Assembly: GCF_000382265.1 (NCBI RefSeq)
Contig: NZ_KB907983.1
Coordinates: 1-64,000 of the forward strand
DNA from: Yoonia vestfoldensis DSM 16212
GTDB taxonomy: Bacteria; Pseudomonadota; Alphaproteobacteria; Rhodobacterales; Rhodobacteraceae
Direction of reading: 5' to 3'
DNA length: 64,000 bases
A program made the translations under genes and the position numbers. Positions 20,020 to 28,823 of the stretch are shown piece after piece (the first letter of the stretch is position 1; each line of letters begins with the position of its first letter). Below the pieces are notes generated by a model. The model was given only the letters and a program-made list of their open reading frames with translations. It did not search any database and had not been told where the DNA came from.

Positions 20020-20691
20020 TCAGTTCCGCGGCATCAGGAAAATCTCGCGCACGGCGGCCTGTTCCGATGCGGTCAGCGCGTGCATCACGGCGGCGGCCAC
20101 ATCCTCGGGCTGGAGCTTGTCGGGTTTTTCCTCGTCAAAAAACGGCGTGTTGACCATGCCGGGGGCAACCACGGTGCAGCGGCCACCCCAGTCCTTCATC
20201 TCCTCGGCCAGATTGCCGGCAAAACCGTGGACGAACCATTTGGTCGCGCCGTAAACCGACCCCGGCAAATGCACGCGGCCTGCCGCGGAACCCGTCAGAA
20301 CCATATGCCCCTTGCTGGCGTGCAGATGCGGCAGTGCCGCCTTGACTGTGCGCAACAGGCCTTTGATATTCAGATCGACGATGGCATCCCATTCATCCAG
20401 ATCGCCGTCTTCGGCCCCGAAAGTGCTCGTGCCGCGCCCGGCATTGGCAAAGGCCGCGTCAAGCCCGCCGAACCGGTCGATCAGCGCGGCGATGGCCTTG
20501 GTCTGGGCGTCGATGTCCAGCACATCGCCGGGCAGGGCCATGGCCTGATCGCCGATTTCGGCGGCCAGTGCGTCAAGCTTGTCCGCGCTGCGGGCAAAGA
20601 GGCCCACATTCCAGCCGCTTGCGGCGGCGGCGCGGGCGGTTGCGGCGCCGATCCCGCTCGAGGCGCCAGTGATGAAAACTGTCTTTGGCAT
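20020..20691 (-). CDS. Short-chain dehydrogenase/reductase (SDR family)
   Basis: The 223-aa protein is a classical SDR: VFITGASSGIGAATARA (TGxxxGIG, residues 8-14), NAGRG for the NNAG region, catalytic Ser in LTGSAAGR, and YGATK (YxxxK). It should be a cytosolic NAD(P)(H)-dependent oxidoreductase; the substrate cannot be told from sequence. It stands alone, convergent with rpoD. Confidence 0.92.
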   Translation of the reverse strand: MPKTVFITGASSGIGAATARAAAASGWNVGLFARSADKLDALAAEIGDQAMALPGDVLDIDAQTKAIAALIDRFGGLDAAFANAGRGTSTFGAEDGDLDEWDAIVDLNIKGLLRTVKAALPHLHASKGHMVLTGSAAGRVHLPGSVYGATKWFVHGFAGNLAEEMKDWGGRCTVVAPGMVNTPFFDEEKPDKLQPEDVAAAVMHALTASEQAAVREIFLMPRN

Positions 20692-20793
20692 TGGGTTTCC
20701 TTTCTATTGCTGCTGGCCCAACGCCCGAGACAGCAATTCGTTGCCGACCTGCGCAGGCCGCGACGGCATTGTCGCAAGATGGCTACTGTATCT

Positions 20794-20812
20794 GGGGGGA
20801 TGAAATCCCCCC
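20794..20812. repeat. REP-like palindrome with CTACCC tail
   Basis: GGGGGGAT, GAA, ATCCCCCC is an 8+8 stem followed by TACCC. It lies between the SDR gene and nrdR and resembles the stem-plus-TTAC elements at 10,561 and 59,395 in layout. Confidence 0.5.
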
Positions 20813-20892
20813 TACCCAAAACCAAGGCGGGTTCTTATAGTGGCTGTGGATAAGTGGGGTCAGGCCCCAACAGATAGCCCAAAGGACCTCAT

Positions 20893-21363
20893 ATGCGCTG
20901 CCCTTTTTGCGGAAACGTCGATACTCAGGTCAAGGATTCCCGCCCCGCAGAAGACCATGTCGCGATCCGGCGCAGGCGGTTCTGTCCGGCCTGCGGCGGG
21001 CGGTTCACCACCTATGAGCGCGTGCAATTGCGTGATCTGGTCGTGATCAAATCCAATGGCCGGCGCGAGGATTTCGACCGCCAGAAGCTCGAACGCTCCA
21101 TCCGTATCGCGCTGCAAAAGCGCCCGGTGGAACCCGAACGCATGGACCAGATGATCAGCGGCATCGTGCGCCGGCTGGAAAGTCTGGGCGATACCGATAT
21201 TCCGTCAGGCACCATCGGCGAGATCGTGATGGAAAGCCTGGCAAGGATCGACACGGTCGCCTATGTGCGGTTCGCCAGCGTCTACAAGAACTTTCAGGCG
21301 GCGGATGATTTCGACAAATTCGTCAGCGAATTGCGCCCGATCGCAGCCAAAGAAGACGAGTGA
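20893..21363 (+). CDS. nrdR: Transcriptional repressor NrdR
   Basis: The 156-aa protein is the standard NrdR size. The N-terminal zinc ribbon uses Cys3, Cys6, Cys31 and Cys34 (MRCPFCG...[12 protein letters not shown]), followed by an ATP-cone domain ([18 protein letters not shown]). NrdR senses nucleotides and represses ribonucleotide reductase genes. AAAGGA precedes the ATG. It is followed by ribD with overlapping stop and start, the common nrdR-ribD order. Confidence 0.97.
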   Translation: MRCPFCGNVDTQVKDSRPAEDHVAIRRRRFCPACGGRFTTYERVQLRDLVVIKSNGRREDFDRQKLERSIRIALQKRPVEPERMDQMISGIVRRLESLGDTDIPSGTIGEIVMESLARIDTVAYVRFASVYKNFQAADDFDKFVSELRPIAAKEDE

Positions 21364-22439
21364 CCGACGCCCGTTACATGGCTCTTGCGCTGCAACTGGG
21401 GCGGCGCGGGATGGGGCGTGTCTGGCCCAATCCGGCGGTGGGTTGCGTGATCGTCAACCATGGCCGGATCGTCGGGCGCGGCTGGACACAGGATGGCGGA
21501 CGCCCTCATGCCGAGGCCGTGGCACTGGCACAAGCCGGTGCGGAGTCGCGGGGGGCGACGGTTTATGTCACGCTGGAACCCTGCGCCCATCATGGCAAGA
21601 CCCCGCCCTGCACCGAGGCGCTGATCGCCGCTGGTGTGGCGCGTGTGGTGATTGCGGTCGGTGATCCTGATCCGCGCGTCGCGGGGCGTGGGATCGCGAT
21701 GCTGCAACAGGCCGGGATGGCGGTGGATGTCGGGCTGCTGGCTGATCAGGCCCGCGCGGATCATGCTGGCTTTCTGTCGCGCATCATGGGGGGGCGTCCT
21801 TTTGTGACGCTCAAGCTGGCAGGCACGCTCGATGGCCGGATCGCCACGGCAAGCGGCGAAAGCCAGTGGATCACAGGACCAGAGGCGCGCCGTGCTGTGC
21901 ATATGATGCGTGCACGCCATGACGCCGTGATGGTCGGTGCAGGCACGGTGCGTGCGGATGATCCGGCGCTGACGGTGCGCGGCCTTGGCAGCCTGCGCCA
22001 GCCCGTGCGCGTCGTCGTCTCGCGCGCGATGAAGCTGCCGGTGACCAGCCAATTGGCGCAAACGGCGACACAATCCCCGGTCTGGTTCTGCCATGGGGCC
22101 GAGGCGGATGTGGCGGCCTGGGTGGACCTTGGGGCGGTCAGCCTGCCCTGTGCGGTACGCGCGGGCCAGGTCGACCCCGAGGCGATGATGCAGGCGCTGG
22201 CGGGCGCCGGGATCACGCGGGTGTTCTGCGAGGGGGGCGGTATGCTCGCGGCCTCCTTGCTCAATGCGGGGCTGGTCGATGATCTGGTGGTGATGACCGC
22301 AGGCCGCGCGATCGGCGCCGAGGGTACGCCCGCGCTAGCGGCGATGGGGATCGGGCGGTTGGCGGACGCGCCGCGCTTTGTGCTGGCGGATCTGGCGCGT
22401 CTGGGCGAGGATGTCATGACGCGCTGGCGGCGGGTCTAG
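21360..22439 (+). CDS. ribD: Bifunctional riboflavin biosynthesis deaminase/reductase RibD
   Basis: The GTG at 21360 overlaps the nrdR stop (GTGA). The 359-aa protein has an N-terminal cytidine-deaminase-like domain with HAEAVAL (about residue 50) and [13 protein letters not shown], giving the zinc His and two Cys ligands, and a C-terminal reductase domain ([39 protein letters not shown]). It carries out steps two and three of riboflavin synthesis. The rest of the rib operon continues after an opposite-strand kpsCS block. Confidence 0.97.
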   Translation: MTDARYMALALQLGRRGMGRVWPNPAVGCVIVNHGRIVGRGWTQDGGRPHAEAVALAQAGAESRGATVYVTLEPCAHHGKTPPCTEALIAAGVARVVIAVGDPDPRVAGRGIAMLQQAGMAVDVGLLADQARADHAGFLSRIMGGRPFVTLKLAGTLDGRIATASGESQWITGPEARRAVHMMRARHDAVMVGAGTVRADDPALTVRGLGSLRQPVRVVVSRAMKLPVTSQLAQTATQSPVWFCHGAEADVAAWVDLGAVSLPCAVRAGQVDPEAMMQALAGAGITRVFCEGGGMLAASLLNAGLVDDLVVMTAGRAIGAEGTPALAAMGIGRLADAPRFVLADLARLGEDVMTRWRRV

Positions 22440-22447
22440 GGTTTCAC

Positions 22448-22492
22448 GGGGCGCAGCCCCGTACCCCGGAGTATTTTTGGAAAAAAGAAGTC
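22448..22492 (+). repeat. Dispersed intergenic repeat, type B copy 2
   Basis: The 5' part diverges (GGGGCGCAGCCCCGTACCCC, itself a small stem), but the 3' part GGAGTATTTTTGGAAAAAAG with AAGTC matches the other type B copies. It separates the convergent ribD and kpsC genes. Confidence 0.65.
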
Positions 22493-24485
22493 AACGCCAC
22501 AAGGGGGCGAAGCTGGCGAAGAGGCCCTGCAGTTTCGCCGCTGCGCGGTTGAAGCGCGGGGCGGGCGGGATGTCGTCATGTTCGAGCCGGTCGACGATCA
22601 CTTCGACCGGGCAGGGCAGGCCGCTGACCGGATCGCGGTAGCGCGGATAGGCGATCAGCGCGGCATGGACGAGGGCGGTCAGGTCCACTGCCGCATTGCG
22701 CCGTGCCAGCGGCATCGCGCGGTCATCGGTCAGCCCCCAGCCTGCGTAGAATGGCATGCCCAGACAGGTGACGGGACGGTCGTGCAGCAATGCCTCGAAC
22801 CCCAGAAGCGATGTCATGGTCCAGACTTCATCGCAGGCCCTGATGGCGGCGATCGGATCGGCATCGTCCAGCACCAGATCGGCCCAGTCGCGCGGGTTGG
22901 GGACATGGCCGGGGCGCAGTTTCGCGCGCACGTCGGGGTGCGGTTTGTAGAGGATGACGGCGGCGGGGTTGGCGGCGCGCACCGCTTGCAAGAGCGCCGC
23001 GTTGGTGCGCACCTCGCCTGCGCCAAGCCGGATGCTGGCGTCATCCTCGACCTGGCCGGGGACGAGGATGCGTCGCCCTTTGGGCAGGTCGGGCAGCGGG
23101 GAGCTTTGCAGGTTGTATTTCGACAGGCCCGCCGTGGTGATCCGCGCGATCAGCGCCTGTGCCCGGTCGCGCGCAGCAGGGTCGAGCGTGTCCGACCCTG
23201 CGATCAGCGCCTCAAGCCCGCTGGGGCGGGTCGCGTCGTAGTAGATCCCCAGATCGTCCAGCACCAGGGACAGCGGGGCAATCAGATCCGCGCCCAGACC
23301 GCGCGAGCGCAGGAAGCCATCCTCGACCAGCGCGGCGTCGCCGCCAGCCTTGCTGGCCCAGCGCATCAGGCGGCGGTTTGACTGTTTGGCCAGCGTCACG
23401 GCCTTGGTGCCGCGCGCGAACCGCACCCTTTCGGGCTGGCCGAAGAAGTGCTGCAATGGCTTGCGTTTCCACAGCCGCATGTCGGCGGCGACCCAGCCGC
23501 GATGATCGTCCCGCCAGGCGCGGGTCAGCGCGGACAGGGTGGCGGTCGCTTCCTCGAAGCTGCACAGCCGGTCGTTATAGGGGTCGTACCATGTGGGATA
23601 GAGGATCATCGCGCCTGCGAACAATTGCGCCCGGGTCAGACGGCGCTGCCGGCGCTGGACCGGCTTGCGGTCGTCTGTCAGCCCCCAGCCCACATAGAAA
23701 GGCTGGCCGAAGACGACGGGTTTGTGACCGGCAAGGACCGCCTCGAACCCCAGTTGCGATGTGACTGTATAGACCGCAACCGCCCCCGCCAACAGCGCCC
23801 AAGGCGAGACGGGTCCGTCACACAGGCTGATCCGGTCGCTGGCATCGGCGGCGGTGAAATAGCCCGCCTTGTCGCCTGCCATCGTTTCGGGATGGGTTTT
23901 GATCACGATCCGCTGGCCGGGGTGTTCGGTCTGGGCGAAGAACAGCATCTCGCGGAAGGTGTTGCTGTCCGCACCGCTCGCGGTGATGCTGGCATCCTTG
24001 CGGGTCTGGTCGACGACCAGCACATAGCCTGCCTCTGGCACGGGGGCGGTGGGATCGAAACAGGTGTATTTCGACAGATCGTCCGCCTGAAGTGCTGCAA
24101 TCCCGGCCTTGGCGCGGTTCAGCAGGGCGGTGTCATCAAGCGGATCCTCGGTGAGGATCGTTTCCAGATCGGACACGGTCGTTGGGTCGAAATGCACACC
24201 GCGCCGGTCGATGTTCAGCCCGATGGGCAGATCACCCGACCGCCCCGGCCGGACAGAGCGCAGGAAACTGTCCTCGACCCGGACAAGGCCCGCGCCTTTG
24301 TGGCGTGCCACAGCCTCGCCCCGCGGGGCGGTGGGGCTGTGGCCCCAGACGCCGATCAGGTCGTCCGGTCCGGGCGCGCCGAGCCGGATGTCATAGCCCG
24401 CCAGCGTCAGGATGCGCCGGATTCGGGGCTGGGTCAGGAAACCGCCCGAATAGACATAGAGGTTCTGACGCTTTTCAACCGGCAT
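22491..24485 (-). CDS. kpsC: Capsular polysaccharide beta-Kdo transferase KpsC-like
   Basis: The 664-aa protein is an internal duplication. The N-half has VEDSFLRSV, DDLSKYTCF, DQTRKDASI, IKTHPE and SQLGFEAVLAG..FYVGWGLTDD. The C-half repeats VEDGFLRS, GLSKYNL, GQVEDDASI, YKPHPDV and SLLGFEALLHD..FYAGWGLTDD. KpsC adds the beta-Kdo linker on phosphatidylglycerol for group 2 capsules, each half being a separate Kdo transferase. It pairs with kpsS upstream on the same strand. Confidence 0.92.
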   Translation of the reverse strand: MPVEKRQNLYVYSGGFLTQPRIRRILTLAGYDIRLGAPGPDDLIGVWGHSPTAPRGEAVARHKGAGLVRVEDSFLRSVRPGRSGDLPIGLNIDRRGVHFDPTTVSDLETILTEDPLDDTALLNRAKAGIAALQADDLSKYTCFDPTAPVPEAGYVLVVDQTRKDASITASGADSNTFREMLFFAQTEHPGQRIVIKTHPETMAGDKAGYFTAADASDRISLCDGPVSPWALLAGAVAVYTVTSQLGFEAVLAGHKPVVFGQPFYVGWGLTDDRKPVQRRQRRLTRAQLFAGAMILYPTWYDPYNDRLCSFEEATATLSALTRAWRDDHRGWVAADMRLWKRKPLQHFFGQPERVRFARGTKAVTLAKQSNRRLMRWASKAGGDAALVEDGFLRSRGLGADLIAPLSLVLDDLGIYYDATRPSGLEALIAGSDTLDPAARDRAQALIARITTAGLSKYNLQSSPLPDLPKGRRILVPGQVEDDASIRLGAGEVRTNAALLQAVRAANPAAVILYKPHPDVRAKLRPGHVPNPRDWADLVLDDADPIAAIRACDEVWTMTSLLGFEALLHDRPVTCLGMPFYAGWGLTDDRAMPLARRNAAVDLTALVHAALIAYPRYRDPVSGLPCPVEVIVDRLEHDDIPPAPRFNRAAAKLQGLFASFAPLWR

Positions 24486-24525
24486 TGCGGCACGTTATGC
24501 CAGCGGCGACCCCTTGACCAGCGCG

Positions 24526-25800
24526 CTAGGAGGCGAGGCGCAGGTCGTGAACGTCGTCATCGTGTTGCTTGCCAGCATATGGATCGCTCTCCGCCAGCAT
24601 CAGGGGGACAAGCTTTGTGATCAGGTTGCGGCGGCCTTTGGTGGAATAGAATCCGCCCGGCACTTGGCTTGTTTCAAGCAGAAACTGCCGGAAATCGCGG
24701 TACGCCCGCGTGTCTGGTCTGCGCGCGGCAGTGAAAAACGCAGGGAGTGGCTGGTCGGACACGAAGTCCGGCTTGTCGTAGACGGCCGTCCCGAAAATCC
24801 GCAAAGGGATGCCGCGCCAAAGCACCTGCTGGCCAGCGGTCGAATTGATCGTGACCGCCGAACGCGCGGAATCGAGCAGATGCGCCAGCTTTCCACCGCG
24901 CACGTAATGCACGCGGTCAGCAATACCGCGGGCGATTGCGGCCTGCCGGATCAGGCGGCGCAGGGGTTTGCGCCCGTTTTCCAGCGGATGCGCCTTGAGC
25001 ACGAGGTGATGCGCGCGGGGTGCGCCTTTGGCGAACCCCGCGACAACGACGTCGATGAATGTCTCCATGTCGCGGAACGGCGAATGCATCTGAAAGCTCG
25101 AATCATGTTCGAGTTGCAGCAGCGCCAGATGATAGGGGCGGCCGCGCACCTTGATCCGCAGCGTGGCCAAACCCCGCAGCAACGCGTGAAACGGCATCAT
25201 CATCAGGCGGCGGGAATAAAGCCGCGCCTCTGTCCGCACGGGCAGGGCGCGGTGTGGGCGGAACTGCGGATAGCGCGCGTTACGGAACATCACGAACCAA
25301 TGATACAGAGCGCCGTAAAAGATATGCTGGCGCATGTCGCCCCAATGGGCGGGTGGCGTCGGCATGTCGCGCCCATCCCGGGCCAGATGTGCGCGCATGT
25401 CCGCAACGGTCAGATCGCGCAAGCGGGAATGGCCGTTGCTGCCGTCGCGTTCATAGGTGATCCAGTAGGGGCGCAGATAGCCTTCCTCGAAGACATGGAT
25501 GCGCAGGCCTGCGGCGCGGGCCTGGCGGACCGCCTCGGCATGGACGGGGCGGGTGTCGCCGTAAAGCACGATGTCGGTGATTCCTTTGTCGCGCAGGATC
25601 GTGGCAAGTGTTGCGGGCCATGCTGCAAGGCTATCGCGGAACGGCAGATATCCCGGTGCCCCCCACCAGAAGGCCGCGTCGCCAGCATTGAACCCCACGC
25701 GCCACACTTCCGCACCAGATTTGCGCAAGGCCGCAGCCATCTGGCGAAAGAATGGCCCATGCGGCCCTTGCAGGAAAAGAAAGCGGCGCTGGATACTCAT
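24526..25800 (-). CDS. kpsS: Capsular polysaccharide export/Kdo transferase KpsS-like
   Basis: The 424-aa protein starts RRFLFLQGPHGPFFRQMAAA and contains VFEEGYLRPYWITYE, LLQLEHDSSFQMHSPF, KAHPLENG and TINSTAGQQVLWRGIPLRIF, all typical of KpsS, which adds the first Kdo to the lipid acceptor. With kpsC 40 bp downstream it forms a two-gene capsule-linker unit. It carries no other capsule genes with it and splits the rib cluster. Confidence 0.9.
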   Translation of the reverse strand: MSIQRRFLFLQGPHGPFFRQMAAALRKSGAEVWRVGFNAGDAAFWWGAPGYLPFRDSLAAWPATLATILRDKGITDIVLYGDTRPVHAEAVRQARAAGLRIHVFEEGYLRPYWITYERDGSNGHSRLRDLTVADMRAHLARDGRDMPTPPAHWGDMRQHIFYGALYHWFVMFRNARYPQFRPHRALPVRTEARLYSRRLMMMPFHALLRGLATLRIKVRGRPYHLALLQLEHDSSFQMHSPFRDMETFIDVVVAGFAKGAPRAHHLVLKAHPLENGRKPLRRLIRQAAIARGIADRVHYVRGGKLAHLLDSARSAVTINSTAGQQVLWRGIPLRIFGTAVYDKPDFVSDQPLPAFFTAARRPDTRAYRDFRQFLLETSQVPGGFYSTKGRRNLITKLVPLMLAESDPYAGKQHDDDVHDLRLAS

Positions 25801-25872
25801 ACCATCCTACTGACACACGAAAAACAACCACGTGTTAACACCGCAATCTGACTGGAATGCGGCATCGCGGCA

Positions 25873-25907
25873 AGCGGCTTGTCTTGCCTGCCCTGCGACA
25901 AGCCGCT
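25873..25907 (+). promoter_or_regulatory. 11-bp perfect inverted repeat in the ribE leader
   Basis: AGCGGCTTGTC and GACAAGCCGCT flank a 13-nt loop, ending 29 bp before the ribE start. In RNA this is a very stable hairpin but without a T-run, so it is not a standard terminator. I see no FMN riboswitch core here. It may be an operator or a leader hairpin for ribE. Confidence 0.5.
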
Positions 25908-25936
25908 ACGTCAGGACCAAGCGGAAAGGAAAGCCC

Positions 25937-26533
25937 ATGTTTACAGGAATTGTCACCGATATCGGCCACGTGCTGGAACTCGAACAGCGCGGTGATCTGC
26001 GCGCGCGGATCGGTACGGGCTATGATGTGGCGGGCATCGATATCGGCGCGTCAATCGCCTGCAACGGGGTGTGCCTGACGGTGATCGCGCTGGGGCGCGA
26101 CCCGCAAAACTGGTTCGACGTGCAGATTTCGGCGGAAACCGTGGGGGCCACGAATGTCGGCGGCTGGACAGTCGGCAAACGGCTGAACCTTGAACGCGCG
26201 CTGAAGGTCGGGGACGAGTTGGGCGGACATATCGTGTCGGGCCATGTCGATGGCGTGGCCGAGGTGGTGGCCATGCGCGATGAGGGCGACAGCACCCGCG
26301 TGACGTTTCGCGCGCCCGAACCGCTGGCAAAGTTCATCGCGCCCAAGGGGTCGGTCGCGCTGGACGGCACGTCGTTGACCGTGAACGAGGTCGCGGGCCG
26401 CGATTTCGGGATCAATTTCATCCCCCATACCAAAACCGCCACGACGTGGGGCGAGGTTGCGGTGGGTGATCTGATCAATATCGAGATCGACACGATGGCC
26501 CGCTATGTCGCGCGGTTGCAGGACTACGCCTGA
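25937..26533 (+). CDS. ribE: Riboflavin synthase, alpha subunit type
   Basis: The ATG at 25937, after GGAAAGGAAAG, gives MFTGIVTDIGHVLELE, the diagnostic riboflavin synthase N-terminus. The 198-aa protein consists of two lumazine-binding barrels: the first with SIACNGVCLTV, the second with IVSGHVDGVAEV and GSVALDGTSLTVNEV. It dismutates 6,7-dimethyl-8-ribityllumazine to riboflavin. Stop and next start overlap (TGATG), so the following gene is translationally coupled. Confidence 0.97.
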   Translation: MFTGIVTDIGHVLELEQRGDLRARIGTGYDVAGIDIGASIACNGVCLTVIALGRDPQNWFDVQISAETVGATNVGGWTVGKRLNLERALKVGDELGGHIVSGHVDGVAEVVAMRDEGDSTRVTFRAPEPLAKFIAPKGSVALDGTSLTVNEVAGRDFGINFIPHTKTATTWGEVAVGDLINIEIDTMARYVARLQDYA

Positions 26534-27087
26534 TGGCGGGGATCGGGCATAACTCCGGCCTCTCGCAGGAGCCGGGGCACAGCTGGCGCAAATTCGCATG
26601 GACCAAGGCACGGCAGGATTTGCTGCCTGTTCTGCCGATCGAGGTGGTGCGCCTGCGCGTCAAACGCGCCGCCGAACTGGGCCTGCCATACAAGACTTAT
26701 GCCGGGATCCGCGCCAGCAACGGCCATGACCTGATCGGGTTTTTGTTTTCTAGCAATGCCTTGCGGGTGCCTAGCTGTGGGCAGGCAATGCCGGGGGACC
26801 GCGCGGCGCGGCTGGAAACGTTGGTCAATACCGCCCGCCACGGCCTTGCACACCGGCCTGTCACACCCACGCATCTGGCGGGGCTGGCGGGCATCGACCG
26901 CGCCTTTGCCGCCCCACGCTTTGCCGACAGCTCGTCTGCCATGCGCCGCGATCTGGATCAGGTGACAGGCACGCTGCGCCAGCCTGCCGACCGTTTTGTG
27001 CTGGTGGGCGATACCGATTTCGAGCGGGAATGGGTCGCGGCGGCCCGTCTGGCAGGCTATGTCAGCGCCGAGGCTTTCTTTCCTTAA
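26533..27087 (+). CDS. Uncharacterised protein coupled to the riboflavin operon (GIGHNSG N-terminus)
   Basis: The 184-aa protein starts MAGIGHNSGLSQEPGHSW; an IGHNSG peptide is seen at the N-termini of various alphaproteobacterial proteins. The next part is basic and helical (WRKFAWTKARQDLLP, EVVRLRVKRAAELGLPYKTY), then IGFLFSSNALRV, and an alpha-rich C-terminal half. No catalytic motif or TM segment is visible. Its ATG overlaps the ribE stop and it ends 78 bp before ribB, so it is read with the rib genes. I cannot assign a function. Confidence 0.75.
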   Translation: MAGIGHNSGLSQEPGHSWRKFAWTKARQDLLPVLPIEVVRLRVKRAAELGLPYKTYAGIRASNGHDLIGFLFSSNALRVPSCGQAMPGDRAARLETLVNTARHGLAHRPVTPTHLAGLAGIDRAFAAPRFADSSSAMRRDLDQVTGTLRQPADRFVLVGDTDFEREWVAAARLAGYVSAEAFFP

Positions 27088-27165
27088 GCCACCCTGCGCC
27101 CTGCGCCCCTTTTCAAACGGTGGATGCTGGGCTATCTGGCAGGCAACCAAGCTGCGGGGTCGCCT

Positions 27166-28296
27166 ATGTCCATCACTTTCGAAACGCCGGGTCCGGTCGA
27201 ACTGGACTGGTCCGATGCGATCAGCAAGATCGAGGACATCATCGACGATGCCCGCAACGGGCGGATGTTCATCCTTGTCGATCACGAGGACCGCGAGAAC
27301 GAAGGCGATCTGGTCATCCCCGCCCAGATGGCGACCCCCGACGCGATCAACTTCATGGCCAAACACGGGCGCGGGCTGATCTGTCTGTCGCTGCCCGGCA
27401 GCCGCATCGACGCGCTGGGCCTGCCGCTGATGGCGTCCAACAATTCCTCGCGCCACGAAACCGCGTTCACCGTCAGCATCGAGGCGCGCGAAGGCGTGAG
27501 CACTGGTATTTCCGCCGCCGACCGCGCGCGCACCGTATCGGTGGCGATTGACGCGTCCAAGGGTGCTGCCGATATCGCGACACCGGGCCATGTGTTCCCG
27601 CTGCGCGCGCGCGAAGGTGGCGTGCTGGTCCGCGCGGGCCATACCGAGGCTGCGGTCGATATCGCGCGGCTGGCGGGGCTGAACCCGTCGGGCGTGATCT
27701 GCGAGATCATGAAGGAAGACGGCGAAATGGCGCGTTTGCCGGACCTGATCGCCTTTGCGCAGATGCATGGGCTGAAGATCGGCACGATCAGCGACCTGAT
27801 CGCCTATCGCCGCCGCCACGACAATCTGGTCGTGCTGCGCGACAGCCAGACCATCACGTCGGAATTCGGCGGCGACTGGGAAATGCGGATTTTCGTCGAT
27901 GAAACCCAAGGGGCCGAACATATCGCGCTGATCAAGGGTGATATCACCACGCCGGATCCGGTGCTGGTGCGGATGCATGCGATGGACCCGATGCTGGACG
28001 TCGTCGGTGTCGGTCCCAAGGGGCGGCGCAACGAATTCGGCGATGCGATGCAACTGATCGCCGACGAAGGGCGCGGCGCGCTGGTGCTGCTTCGTGACCT
28101 GCATATGAAACTGGACGCGAGCGAAGAAGCCTCGCCCCACACCCTGCGGCAATACGGGCTGGGCGCGCAGATCCTGTCGGCGCTGGGCCTGCATGCAATC
28201 ACCCTGCTGACCAATTCGCCCAAGCCAAAGGTCGTCGGCCTCGACGCTTACGGTCTTGAGATCGTCGGCACGCGCAAAATCTCGGAGATTGGCTGA
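27166..28296 (+). CDS. ribB: 3,4-dihydroxy-2-butanone-4-phosphate synthase with degenerate GCHII-like C-terminus
   Basis: MSITFETPG at 27166 is taken as the start (an earlier ATG at 27124 is possible), giving 376 aa. The N-terminal RibB domain has FILVDHEDRENEGDLVIP, HGRGLICLSL, TGISAADRA and GHVFPLRAREGGVLVRAGHT, with the acidic and His active-site residues. The C-terminal half aligns with the RibA fold (VRMHAMDPMLDVVG) but lacks the cysteines that bind zinc in GTP cyclohydrolase II, so only the synthase step is supported. Confidence 0.93.
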   Translation: MSITFETPGPVELDWSDAISKIEDIIDDARNGRMFILVDHEDRENEGDLVIPAQMATPDAINFMAKHGRGLICLSLPGSRIDALGLPLMASNNSSRHETAFTVSIEAREGVSTGISAADRARTVSVAIDASKGAADIATPGHVFPLRAREGGVLVRAGHTEAAVDIARLAGLNPSGVICEIMKEDGEMARLPDLIAFAQMHGLKIGTISDLIAYRRRHDNLVVLRDSQTITSEFGGDWEMRIFVDETQGAEHIALIKGDITTPDPVLVRMHAMDPMLDVVGVGPKGRRNEFGDAMQLIADEGRGALVLLRDLHMKLDASEEASPHTLRQYGLGAQILSALGLHAITLLTNSPKPKVVGLDAYGLEIVGTRKISEIG

Positions 28297-28823
28297 TGGC
28301 CGGACCCACACACCATATCCTGCCGCTGCCGGAATTCGACAAGCCGGTGAAAATCCTGATCGTCGCCTCGCCCTATTACAAGGACATCAGCGACCACCAG
28401 ATCGCCGGTGCCGTGGCCGAGATCGAAAAGGCCGGTGCCACGCACGAGATTGTGCATGTGCCGGGCGCGCTGGAAATCCCCACCGCCATCGGGATTGCCG
28501 CGCGGATGAGCAATTTTGACGGCTATGTCGCCCTTGGCTGCGTGATCCGGGGCGAGACGACGCATTACGATACCGTCTGCAACGACAGTAGCCGCGCGCT
28601 GCAACTTTTGGGGTTGCAGGGGCTGTGCATCGGCAACGGTATCCTGACCGTGGAAAACCACGCGCAGGCGGCGGTGCGTGCAGACCCCGCGCAGATGAAC
28701 AAAGGCGGCGGGGCGGCGGCGGCGGCGCTGCATCTGGTGGCGCTGGCGCGCAAATGGGGCCGCGCTGAAAAAGGCGTGGGCTTTACCCGCGACATCCTGA
28801 TGGCAGGTAATACAACCGCATGA
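28296..28823 (+). CDS. ribH: 6,7-dimethyl-8-ribityllumazine synthase
   Basis: The 175-aa protein shows the lumazine synthase landmarks: VASPYYKDISDHQI, VPGALEIPTAI, LGCVIRGETTHYDTVC and GNGILTVENHAQA. It condenses the RibB product with the pyrimidine intermediate. Its start overlaps the ribB stop by one base and its stop overlaps nusB by four, so ribB-ribH-nusB form a tightly coupled unit. Confidence 0.97.
   Translation: MAGPTHHILPLPEFDKPVKILIVASPYYKDISDHQIAGAVAEIEKAGATHEIVHVPGALEIPTAIGIAARMSNFDGYVALGCVIRGETTHYDTVCNDSSRALQLLGLQGLCIGNGILTVENHAQAAVRADPAQMNKGGGAAAAALHLVALARKWGRAEKGVGFTRDILMAGNTTA

Noticed and set aside
25801-25936. FMN riboswitch before ribE
   Set aside because: The conserved FMN aptamer segments are absent; only a simple long hairpin is present.
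27166-28296. Calling the gene bifunctional ribBA
   Set aside because: The C-terminal domain lacks the zinc-binding cysteines needed for GTP cyclohydrolase II.
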